Origin: JAFDZV01 sp966128725
Lineage (GTDB): Bacteria; Bacteroidota; Ignavibacteria; OLB7
NCBI GenBank assembly: GCA_966128725.1
Contig: CBHYLN010000063.1
Span: forward strand, 1-30,155
DNA length: 30,155 nucleotides
Direction: 5' to 3'
The notes beneath the pieces are model-generated. The model was given only the letters and a program-made list of their open reading frames with translations. It did not search any database and had not been told where the DNA came from. The translations under genes and the position numbers were made by a program. This document shows positions 8,216-15,117 of this stretch, in pieces. The number at the start of each line of letters is the position of its first letter. The stretch's first letter is position 1.

Positions 8216-9160
8216 ATGATGACATACGAAGAATGCCTTGAGGACCTTGCCGCCCACGACAACCGCATCGTGGTTATGACGGCCGAGAATCGTGCCGCGA
8301 TCCGCAACCTTCCGGCCCGGCTCGGGAGCCGATTCATCGATGTCGGCATCTGCGAGGCCACGATGGTGGCTGCCGCGGCCGGGCTTGCCCTGCGCGGGCG
8401 CATCCCTGTGACACATGCGCTGGCCACGTTCCTTACGCTGCGCGCGTTCGAGTTCATCCGAACCGACGTAGGGATACCGGGCCTGCCGGTGAAGCTGGTT
8501 GGCGGCGTGCCCGGCGTGCTCTCCGAAGCCAACGGGCCTACGCATCAGGCCATCGAGGATGTGGCGCTGATGCGTGGCATACCGCACATGAACGTCTTCG
8601 CCCCAACCGATGCGGACGATCTGGTGCAGGGCCTGCCGGCCGTGCTGGAACACCCGGGCCCCTTCTATATCCGGTTCAACGCATCGGCGCCGGTTGTGGA
8701 ACACAGCCGATTCGAGATAGGCGGATCGGAGACGTTCGGAACCGGAGACGATGTTGCAATCATCACCTACGGGTTCATGCTTCAGCAGGCAATCGAGGCA
8801 CAGCGCACACTGCAGGCGGCAGGCGTGGCCACGCGGGTGGTAAACCTTCGCACGGTGAAGCCGGCCGATGCTGCCGCAATCCTGGCCGCCGCCGAGGAAA
8901 CCGAGCTTGTGGTAACCGTGGAGGATCACTTCCTGATTGGCGGCCTGTACAGCATCGTCGCCGAGCTGCTGCTCCGCCATCGGCTTACCGCACGGGTACT
9001 GCCGATCGCCTTCAACGATCGCTGGTTTACGCCGGCGCTGCTCGGCGATGTGCTGGAGCGCGAGGCGCTTACCGGACCGCAGATCGCGGCGGCCATCATT
9101 CAGGAACTGGAAACGGTTGGAACCCCGAAGCTCTCCTTCGCCGATCCGCTGACCGCATAA
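8216..9160 (+). CDS. Transketolase, C-terminal subunit
   Basis: This 314-residue protein comprises the pyrimidine-binding and C-terminal regulatory domains of transketolase. The Glu that contacts the thiamine aminopyrimidine is expected at E47 in FIDVGICEATMVAAAAGLAL. Other family marks are HALATFLTLRAFEFIRTDVG at 67-86, GPTHQAIEDVALMRGIPHMN at 107-126 followed by VFAPTDADD, and a C-terminal domain from about residue 185 (VAIITYGFMLQQAIEAQ; VVTVEDHFLIGGL). AGGAG at 8201-8205 is ten bases before the ATG; a second ATG directly follows the first. It should pair with the 7224-8102 product. The C-terminal half also resembles 1-deoxyxylulose-phosphate synthase and pyruvate dehydrogenase beta, but the neighbouring transketolase-N gene settles the assignment. 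Confidence 0.9.
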   Translation: MMTYEECLEDLAAHDNRIVVMTAENRAAIRNLPARLGSRFIDVGICEATMVAAAAGLALRGRIPVTHALATFLTLRAFEFIRTDVGIPGLPVKLVGGVPGVLSEANGPTHQAIEDVALMRGIPHMNVFAPTDADDLVQGLPAVLEHPGPFYIRFNASAPVVEHSRFEIGGSETFGTGDDVAIITYGFMLQQAIEAQRTLQAAGVATRVVNLRTVKPADAAAILAAAEETELVVTVEDHFLIGGLYSIVAELLLRHRLTARVLPIAFNDRWFTPALLGDVLEREALTGPQIAAAIIQELETVGTPKLSFADPLTA

Positions 9161-9181
9161 CAACCCCATGCGAAGTACATC

Positions 9182-10669
9182 ATGCCCAACAGAGTAACCT
9201 TCAACGACCGGTATCCGGTCATCGATCGATCAAACGAACTGTACAACCGTGCGCGCACGCTGATCCCCTGCGCCACGCAGACGCTGGCAAAGGGGCCGGG
9301 CCAATACGTGAACGGCGTTGCCCCGAAATATCTGGTGCGCGGGCGCGGCGCCCGGGTGTGGGATGCCGATGGGAACGAGTTCCTGGATTACAACATGGCG
9401 ATCGGCCCAATCGCGCTTGGATACTGCCACCCCGCCGTGGATACGGCAATCGCCGAACAACTTGCCAACGGCATCACGTTCTCGATGATGCATCCGCTGG
9501 AGGTTGCGGTTGCCGAACTTCTTGCCGAGGTAGTACCCAACGCGGAAATGGTCCGGTTCTCGAAAACCGGATGCGACGTAACCAGCGCGGCAGTGCGGCT
9601 TGCGCGGGCGTTCACCGGACGCACGAAGGTGCTTTGCTGCGGCTACCACGGCTGGCACGATTGGTACATCGGCGTCACCGATCGCAACCTGGGCATCCCG
9701 GCGGCCGTTGCCGACCTTACCTACACGTTCAACTACAACGATATCGCCTCGCTTGCCGAATCGATCGATGCCGACACCGCGTGCGTGATCATGGAGCCGG
9801 TTGTGTTCGAGGAACCCAACGCCGGCTACCTGCAGGCGGTGCGCGAGCTCTGCACACGGCACGGCGTGCTGCTGGTGTTCGACGAGATGTGGACGGGATT
9901 CCGCCTGGCGCTGGGCGGCGCACAGGAGCACTTCGGCGTGCGGGCCGATCTGGCCTGCTTCTCGAAGGCGATCGCCAACGGCATGCCGGTTTCGGCGCTG
10001 TGCGGGCGGCGCGACGTGATGGCTCTGCTGGAACACGATGTGTTCTTCTTTACGACGTTCGGCGGCGAGGCGCTTTCGCTGGCGGCCGTGAAGGCCACCG
10101 TGAACTACATGCGCGAGCATCATGTGCACGAACATCTGTGGCGGCAGGGCGCGATCCTGAAACACGGCTACAATGAGATCGCGGCCGAGCTGGGGCTGGG
10201 GTATACGCGATGCACGGGGCTTGCGCCGCGCACGATGGTGACGTTTGATGCCGAAGCCGGCAACCCGCTGGAGCTGAAGTCGCTGGTGCAGCAGGAGATG
10301 CTGAAACGCGGCATCCTGTGGAGCGGCTTCCACACGATCAGCTTCTCGCACACCAACGAGGATATCGCCTACACGCTGGTAGCCTACCGCGAGGTGCTTT
10401 CGATACTGAAGCAGGCCGTGCAATCCGGGGATGTGCGTGCACGCCTGCACGGCACGCCCGTGGAACCGGTGTTCCGCAAGACGAGCAACTTCAACGTGAA
10501 GCCGGTGCTGCCCACGGCGCAGGCCGCCGGGCACACGGCGCACGAGGATCGGCACAACGGAACAACGGACATCGGAGCACAATCCGGTGCGGTTGCAGCC
10601 AACGGAGCCGCCGCCAACGGAGTCGCCAACGGCCTGCACGGTACGGTGACGGCGAACACTGCCATGTAA
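9182..10669 (+). CDS. HemL-like class III aminotransferase/aminomutase
   Basis: This is a 495-residue PLP enzyme of the glutamate-1-semialdehyde aminomutase group. Motifs: VWDADGNEFLDYNMAIGPIA at 59-78, the cofactor-stacking region GYHGWHDW at 154-161, the PLP-nitrogen Asp in LVFDEMWTGFR (D234), and the Schiff-base lysine in CFSKAIANGMPVSAL (K262). Core length matches the family up to about residue 440. Residues 445-495 are an extra Ala/Asn/Gly/Thr-rich tail that looks disordered. Genuine HemL serves tetrapyrrole synthesis, but the position between transketolase and SDR genes points to amination of a ketose or keto-sugar intermediate; that is inference. It starts 21 bases after the transketolase stop. 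The stop codon lies in a 14-bp tandem duplication. Confidence 0.88.
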   Translation: MPNRVTFNDRYPVIDRSNELYNRARTLIPCATQTLAKGPGQYVNGVAPKYLVRGRGARVWDADGNEFLDYNMAIGPIALGYCHPAVDTAIAEQLANGITFSMMHPLEVAVAELLAEVVPNAEMVRFSKTGCDVTSAAVRLARAFTGRTKVLCCGYHGWHDWYIGVTDRNLGIPAAVADLTYTFNYNDIASLAESIDADTACVIMEPVVFEEPNAGYLQAVRELCTRHGVLLVFDEMWTGFRLALGGAQEHFGVRADLACFSKAIANGMPVSALCGRRDVMALLEHDVFFFTTFGGEALSLAAVKATVNYMREHHVHEHLWRQGAILKHGYNEIAAELGLGYTRCTGLAPRTMVTFDAEAGNPLELKSLVQQEMLKRGILWSGFHTISFSHTNEDIAYTLVAYREVLSILKQAVQSGDVRARLHGTPVEPVFRKTSNFNVKPVLPTAQAAGHTAHEDRHNGTTDIGAQSGAVAANGAAANGVANGLHGTVTANTAM

Positions 10670-10690
10670 ATCCACGCATGTAAATCCACG
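10663..10690 (+). repeat. Perfect 14-bp tandem duplication at a stop codon
   Basis: catgtaaatccacg is repeated back to back at 10663-10676 and 10677-10690. The first copy holds the last codon and stop of the aminotransferase (ATG TAA). The second copy leaves an ATG immediately followed by TAA, a minimal start-stop, just before the AAGGAG ribosome site of the SDR gene. Confidence 0.9.
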
Positions 10691-10704
10691 AAGGAGCAGT
10701 AGCG

Positions 10705-11562
10705 ATGTACGATGTATCAACAATGCCGGAGATCGACGAGCTGTTCTCGCTTCGCGGCAAGGTGGCGGTGGTAACCGGTGCGCTGGGATTGATCGGCCGC
10801 CAGCACTGCCTTGCGCTTGCCGGCGCAGGGGCGCATGTGGTGGCCACCGATATCGACGACGCAGGCTGCCGCCTGCTGGCACAGGAAATGCGCGACACGC
10901 TGGAAACCAGGATGCCCAACGAGGCGCTGGGCATCGGCGCCGACATCACACGCCCGCAGGACGTTTCGCGCGTGCTGGCCGACACGTTGCGCGAGTTCGG
11001 GCGCGTGGACGTGCTGGTGAACAACGCCGCGGTTAACGACATGTTCGAGAGCCCGGCCGCCGCGGGCGAGCTTTCGATGTTCGAGAACTACCCGGTGGAG
11101 ATGTTCCGCCGATCGCTGGAAGTGAACGTCACCGGCATGTTCCTTTGCTCGCAGGTAATCGGCACCGAGATGGCCAGGCGTGGCGGTGGGAGCATTATCA
11201 ACGTGGCGTCCACGTACGGCATCGTGGCTCCCGATCAATCGCTGTATCGCCGGCCGGACGGCACGCAGACGTTCTACAAGTCGGCGGCGTATCCGGCCAC
11301 CAAGGGCGCCGTGATATCCTTCACCCGATTCCTGGCGGCGTACTGGGGTGCCGCCGGCGTGCGCGCCAATACGTTGTCGCCGGGCGGCGTTGAAAACGGA
11401 CAGGACGAATACTTCGCCCGCGAATACTCGCGGCGCACGCCGCTTGGGCGTATGGCTGCCCCCACCGACTATCAGGGGGCGCTGATCTACCTGGCAAGCG
11501 ATGCCTCGGCCTACATGACCGGCGCAAACCTGGTGGTGGACGGCGGCTGGACCTGCTGGTAA
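10705..11562 (+). CDS. Classical short-chain dehydrogenase/reductase
   Basis: This is a 285-residue Rossmann-fold oxidoreductase. It shows the cofactor motif TGALGLIG at 24-31, an acidic residue after the second strand (D49 in ATDI, which favours NAD(H) over NADP(H)), NNAA at 106-109, N141 in EVNVTG, the catalytic Ser in VASTYG (S169) and the Tyr-Lys pair in YPATK (Y196, K200). The tail SDASAYMTGANLVVDGG is typical of the FabG/gluconate-5-dehydrogenase type. AAGGAG at 10691-10696 is eight bases before the ATG. It lies 35 bases after the aminotransferase, so it is almost certainly in the same operon, and probably oxidises or reduces a sugar hydroxyl or keto group in that pathway. Substrate is unknown. 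Confidence 0.9.
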   Translation: MYDVSTMPEIDELFSLRGKVAVVTGALGLIGRQHCLALAGAGAHVVATDIDDAGCRLLAQEMRDTLETRMPNEALGIGADITRPQDVSRVLADTLREFGRVDVLVNNAAVNDMFESPAAAGELSMFENYPVEMFRRSLEVNVTGMFLCSQVIGTEMARRGGGSIINVASTYGIVAPDQSLYRRPDGTQTFYKSAAYPATKGAVISFTRFLAAYWGAAGVRANTLSPGGVENGQDEYFAREYSRRTPLGRMAAPTDYQGALIYLASDASAYMTGANLVVDGGWTCW

Positions 11563-11620
11563 GCCTTCCGGCACAGATGACGCAACAACGCTTTCCTTAC
11601 ACTCATATTTCCGACCACTT

Positions 11621-12523
11621 ATGGCTACGTGCAGCTTGGGCAATACCGGACGCGTTATTGGCGACGGGCACCCGACGTTCATCATCGCGGAAATCGGCAT
11701 CAATCACAACGGCTCGTTGGAGATCGCCAAGAAGTTGATCGACGTTGCCTCGCTTGCCGGGTGCGACGCGGTGAAGTTCCAGAAGCGAACCCCGGAGCTC
11801 TGTGTTCCGCTGGACCAATGGCATATCGAGCGCGATACGCCGTGGGGCCGCATGACGTATATCGACTACCGCCGCAAGGTTGAATTTGGCGAGCAGGAGT
11901 ACGGCATCATCGACCGTTACTGTCGCGAGAAGGGCATCATGTGGACCGCATCGTGCTGGGACGAACAGGCCGTTGCGTTCATGGAGCAGTTCAATCCCCC
12001 CTTCTACAAGGCGGCGTCGGCATCGCTGACGGACCTTGAACTGCTGGGCGCGATGAAGCGCACGGGACGGCCGTTGATCATCTCGACGGGCATGTCGACG
12101 ATGGAGGAGATCGAGGCCGCCGTTGAAGCGTTGGGGCTGGAGAACCTGATGATCGCGCACGCGACATCCACATACCCGTGCCCGCCGGCCGAGCTGAACC
12201 TGCGGATGATCGGCACACTGAAGGCGACGTATCCGGAAACGCCGATCGGGTACTCAGGGCACGAAACGGGACTGGCAACCACGTGGGCCGCGGTGGCTCT
12301 GGGCGCCACGTTCATCGAGCGCCACATCACGCTTGACCGCGCAATGTGGGGCAGCGACCAGGCCGCATCGGTGGAGATGGGCGGGTTGTATCGCCTGGTG
12401 GCCAATGTGCGCGATATCGAGGCTTCGCTGGGCGATGGCGTGAAGCGTGTGTACAACAGCGAACTGGGGCCGCGAAAGAAGCTCCGGCGCGTGGCTTCGG
12501 AATCGCAGACAGTGGGTTCCTGA
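11621..12523 (+). CDS. NeuB-family PEP-condensing sugar acid synthase lacking the SAF domain
   Basis: This is a 300-residue TIM-barrel synthase of the sialic acid synthase family, which condenses phosphoenolpyruvate with an aldose to make a nonulosonic-type acid. Motifs: IAEIGINHNGSLEIAKKLI at 22-40, DAVKFQKRTPE at 49-59, SASLTDLELL at 133-142, STGMSTMEEI at 155-164, HATSTYPCP at 180-188, IGYSGHE at 209-215 and ERHITLDRAMWGSDQAASVE at 233-252. H214 and H235 match the two metal-binding histidines of NeuB. The protein ends soon after LGPRKKLRR, without the roughly 60-residue C-terminal antifreeze-like SAF domain that most NeuB, LegI and PseI proteins carry; that domain closes over the partner active site. 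No in-frame continuation exists past the stop. It is the last clear member of the sugar operon. Confidence 0.88.
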   Translation: MATCSLGNTGRVIGDGHPTFIIAEIGINHNGSLEIAKKLIDVASLAGCDAVKFQKRTPELCVPLDQWHIERDTPWGRMTYIDYRRKVEFGEQEYGIIDRYCREKGIMWTASCWDEQAVAFMEQFNPPFYKAASASLTDLELLGAMKRTGRPLIISTGMSTMEEIEAAVEALGLENLMIAHATSTYPCPPAELNLRMIGTLKATYPETPIGYSGHETGLATTWAAVALGATFIERHITLDRAMWGSDQAASVEMGGLYRLVANVRDIEASLGDGVKRVYNSELGPRKKLRRVASESQTVGS

Positions 12524-12602
12524 GGCATATCCGTGAAGGCCTCGCGGAGCGCACCGCGCCTCCACATTTAACCAACATACATTCGGATTGAACGCCGGGA
12601 TC

Positions 12603-12630
12603 GCCGCGCGGGCATATATGCCTGCGCGGC
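12603..12630. other. 28-base palindrome between NeuB-like and desaturase genes
   Basis: gccgcgcgggca-tata-tgcctgcgcggc folds into a 12-bp stem with one G-U pair. It lies 25 bases before the desaturase ATG and 79 bases after the synthase stop. No T-run follows. Its position next to a start codon suits an attenuator, an operator for a dimeric regulator, or a stem blocking initiation; which of these is unknown. Confidence 0.55.
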
Positions 12631-12655
12631 ATCGTGGCGAACCCGGCAACGGCAC

Positions 12656-13450
12656 ATGCAGCTCGAAGTTCTTTCCCCGGCGATTGTCTCGGCCTCGGCG
12701 CTGGCGCTTGTGGCGCTGGAGCGCCGACTCCCCTACACCCCCGGACAGCGGTTGTTTCGCGACGGGATGTTCAACGACCTGGCGCTCTACTCCATCCTGC
12801 AAAGTTATGTGCTCGGGTTCGTGATATTCGGCACGGTGCATGCGCTGGATGAGCTTGTTCCCAATGGCCGGCTGCACGTGATCGCGGGATTGCCGATCGC
12901 CGTGCAGGTGCTGCTTTCGCTTGTGATCCACGACGCCTACATCTACTGGTTTCACCGCCTTCAACACCGCAACCGTTTCCTGTGGCGCATTCACGAGGCG
13001 CACCATTCCACCCACGATGTGGACTGGCTCTCCGGCGCGCGCTCACATTCGCTGGAGATCCTTGTCAACCAGACCGTGGAGTTCGCGCCGCTGATTCTGC
13101 TGGGTGGCCACCCGGACGCAATCATTATCAAGGGGATGATTGATGCGATCTGGGGTATGTACATCCACGCGAACATCGACGTCCGCTCCGGATGGTTGCA
13201 GTATGTCATCAACGGCCCCGAGATGCACCGATGGCATCACGCCGTTGACACCGAGGCGCACAACCGGAACTTCGCCACCAAGCTGTCCATATGGGACTGG
13301 ATGTTCGGCACGGCATTCCGCCCGCCCGGGAAACCCAGCGGTTATGGGCTTGCCGGGGTGAACTTCCCTCGCGGATACATCAGGCAGCACCTGTTCGCCT
13401 TTCGGCGGGAGCACAAGTCGGGTGCCTCCGGCACCGGCGTTGTTGAATAA
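12656..13450 (+). CDS. Sterol desaturase/fatty acid hydroxylase family membrane protein
   Basis: This is a 264-residue integral membrane di-iron enzyme. Hydrophobic segments lie at about 5-22, 43-65 and 75-92, with a further pair near 140-170. The histidine clusters that bind two irons are present: HDAYIYWFHRLQH (92-104), HEAHHSTH (113-120), H171, and HRWHH (191-195) with H202. The family oxidises C-H bonds of lipids: sterol C4/C5 oxidation, fatty acid 2-hydroxylation, carotenoid hydroxylation, ether-lipid desaturation. Substrate cannot be told here. It follows the sugar operon on the same strand but is separated by 132 bases with a palindrome, so a shared pathway is uncertain. It converges on the minus-strand gene ending at 13499. 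Confidence 0.88.
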   Translation: MQLEVLSPAIVSASALALVALERRLPYTPGQRLFRDGMFNDLALYSILQSYVLGFVIFGTVHALDELVPNGRLHVIAGLPIAVQVLLSLVIHDAYIYWFHRLQHRNRFLWRIHEAHHSTHDVDWLSGARSHSLEILVNQTVEFAPLILLGGHPDAIIIKGMIDAIWGMYIHANIDVRSGWLQYVINGPEMHRWHHAVDTEAHNRNFATKLSIWDWMFGTAFRPPGKPSGYGLAGVNFPRGYIRQHLFAFRREHKSGASGTGVVE

Positions 13451-13498
13451 CGGGCAACAACGCGAGCACCGGATGAAGCCCATCCCGATTGTCTACGC

Positions 13499-14239
13499 TT
13501 ATCTCGGGCCGGTGGTCTCGGCACCTTCCTTCTGTTGCGCAGCCACACCATTCAGGCGCTTATCGTTCTCCACCAGCACCATGTGAATGGTGGTCAGTTT
13601 GCTGAGCTCAACATCCTTCAACTCGGCCGGGCTCAGCAGCACGTTCAGCAGACCGGGATCCGTACCGGTATCATGCGCGGCTACCACATTCAGAATCGGC
13701 TCGATCGCCATCACCACATCGTGCTCCACGGCCTGTAACCGAGCGGCATCGCGCGTTGCCTTTGTGGCAACGGGGTCGGCGGCAACCGCGGCGCGTATGG
13801 CCCCGTTGATGCGACAGCTTATCTCGGCCATCCGCACCGCATGCGGAACGTTTGATGCGGCCGATAGATGTTCGCCCAACTCCTTCATCAGCGCCTTACG
13901 GGACTTGGTCCAGACACGGTCGAATGTGTCATTGGCGATGGCATGCCGCTTCAGCAAAGCAGGGACGCCGTCCAACACGACGGTAACAGCCCGAAGCTGT
14001 TCGGCGCGTTGCGTGGCCTGCGTTCCCGCGGCAACCGCGCGCGTGGCCGGGCCTGGCTCCAGGGCAAGCTTCAGATCGATCTCCATGCGATCGATGGTCA
14101 TATACGGCAACGGAAACTCGCGCAGGATCGGATGCTCGCTGTAGAACAGCGCAACCTCCGTGCTGGCAATGTCCGCCTGAACTCGGCCGCGGGCCACATC
14201 ACTGACGATGGCGGCGATGGTGTCCTTCAAACTGGGCAT
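13499..14239 (-). CDS. DUF2589-companion-like protein of unknown function
   Basis: This is a 246-residue protein from the chosen ATG at 14239; the ATG at 14245 is only three bases from the GGAG ribosome site, whereas 14239 is nine. It opens MPSLKDTIAAIVSDVARGR, then ADIASTEVALFYSEHPILRE and FPLPYMTIDRMEIDLKLAL. From memory, this N-terminus resembles uncharacterised proteins encoded next to DUF2589 genes. Residues 70-200 are mostly helical and Ala-rich with little hydrophobic character, and no signal peptide or membrane segment is seen, so it is probably cytoplasmic. The tail QQKEGAETTGPR is polar. The DUF2589 gene lies 198 bases upstream on the same strand. The nature of any complex is unknown. 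Confidence 0.75.
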   Translation of the reverse strand: MPSLKDTIAAIVSDVARGRVQADIASTEVALFYSEHPILREFPLPYMTIDRMEIDLKLALEPGPATRAVAAGTQATQRAEQLRAVTVVLDGVPALLKRHAIANDTFDRVWTKSRKALMKELGEHLSAASNVPHAVRMAEISCRINGAIRAAVAADPVATKATRDAARLQAVEHDVVMAIEPILNVVAAHDTGTDPGLLNVLLSPAELKDVELSKLTTIHMVLVENDKRLNGVAAQQKEGAETTGPR

Positions 14240-14248
14240 GAGCATGAA

Positions 14249-14252
14249 CTCC
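14249..14252 (-). promoter_or_regulatory. Ribosome binding site that selects the 14239 start
   Basis: GGAG on the minus strand is nine bases before the ATG at 14239 and only three before the ATG at 14245. The first spacing is optimal, so the shorter protein starting MPSLKD is preferred. Confidence 0.6.
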
Positions 14253-14417
14253 GGTTACGGTAAAACGTTGGTGTTGCAATCAACCACGATACAGTAGCGG
14301 GGGCGCCGGGCCTGGTTCGGCGTGATGTTATCTCACTCCACACCACCGAATCGAACCATTGGCCAGACGCCTCCGCATGCAAACAAGGACATCAACAAGG
14401 GGATACGCCCGCGAGTG

Positions 14418-14438
14418 GCGGCAACCCCACGTTGCCGC
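14418..14438 (-). terminator. Hairpin directly after the DUF2589 stop, no U-tract
   Basis: An 8-bp perfect stem (gcggcaac at 14418-14425 with gttgccgc at 14431-14438) closes a 5-base loop and abuts the TAG stop. No T-run follows on the minus strand. It may be a U-less terminator or a 3'-end stabiliser that separates DUF2589 expression from the downstream gene. Confidence 0.45.
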
Positions 14439-14977
14439 TAGGCCGGTGTCTCGTGCAGCGCGCTCTCGATCAGGCCAAATACCTTGGCCATCCCGGCTGG
14501 CATGTCGGCCTGTCCCGCATGCACCTTGACGCTGATGGAATAGTCATCCGTGCGCGTGTTTCCATCCCGGGTCTTGCTTTGATACGCGGCTGATACGCGC
14601 AGCGCCACACCGCCGCCAAACCAACGCTGCCGGAACTCCAGCGAGCCTCCGATGTCGAACTGCGTGCTCTTCTCGGAGTACTCCATGGTATTGATCTTGG
14701 CCAGGAATTCGATATCCACGCTCTCAACGCGCAGCACCGGCGGGCGAACCAGGGCAAGTGTTGGTACGGTGATCGTCACCTGCTGCTCTTCGGGCAGACC
14801 GCTTGTCCCCTGGACGATCTTGTCGTACGTGAACGTCATGGTGGAGGACCCCAGCGAGTTCACGAACGTGAGCGTTGAGGCCGCCGCCTGCGCCTCGGCC
14901 TGAATTGCGGCGACCAGAGGATCGCCGATCAGGACGCCGAACGGAATGGATGCTAACGTTGCGATTGGATCTGGCAT
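14438..14977 (-). CDS. DUF2589 family protein
   Basis: This is a 179-residue protein. The ATG at 14977 is chosen because AGGAG (14984-14988) lies six bases upstream; a longer reading frame to 15025 lacks this support. The N-terminus, ATLASIPFGVLIGDPLVAAI then QAEAQAAASTLTFVNSLG, matches my recollection of the DUF2589 pattern (a short SIPxxxLIGxPLxAxxxAQ helix followed by a beta-rich body). Strands recur at FTYDKIVQG, QVTITVPTLALVRPPVLRVE, VDIEFLAKI and DDYSISVKVHAGQADMPAGM. There is no signal peptide. The biochemical role of DUF2589 is not known to me. It is flanked by a subtilisin-like lipoprotein gene upstream and a probable partner downstream, all on the same strand. Confidence 0.78.
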   Translation of the reverse strand: MPDPIATLASIPFGVLIGDPLVAAIQAEAQAAASTLTFVNSLGSSTMTFTYDKIVQGTSGLPEEQQVTITVPTLALVRPPVLRVESVDIEFLAKINTMEYSEKSTQFDIGGSLEFRQRWFGGGVALRVSAAYQSKTRDGNTRTDDYSISVKVHAGQADMPAGMAKVFGLIESALHETPA

Positions 14978-15068
14978 GACAGTCTCCTGTGTGATAGTGA
15001 AATGCGTGCACAGCCTGGCCACCACGTTGATGGTCGCTGCGACATTCTCGAACCGTTATGATTTCCAG

Positions 15069-15096
15069 GCCTGGCGCCGACCATGCGGCGCCAGGC
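15069..15096 (-). terminator. GC-rich hairpin after the subtilisin gene
   Basis: A perfect 10-bp stem (gcctggcgcc at 15069-15078, ggcgccaggc at 15087-15096) with an 8-base loop starts 21 bases past the protease stop. The following minus-strand sequence is not T-rich. It sits between the protease and the well-spaced ribosome site of the DUF2589 gene, so partial termination or mRNA 3'-end protection is likely. Confidence 0.5.
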
Positions 15097-15117
15097 GATA
15101 TCGTTGCAATGGTTGCC

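Noticed and set aside
9182..10669. Genuine HemL of tetrapyrrole synthesis
   Set aside because: The family match is good, but no other heme gene is nearby and the gene sits inside a sugar operon with 21- and 35-base spacings, so a sugar role is preferred; function was left open.
9230..10882. 550-residue minus-strand frame
   Set aside because: It is opposite the aminotransferase, which has a complete set of PLP motifs. The product is His/Arg-rich with no domain, typical of antisense frames in GC-rich DNA.
13471..13485. Short stem ggatg/catcc between the convergent desaturase and DUF2589-companion genes
   Set aside because: It is only 5 bp with no T-run; not distinguishable from chance.
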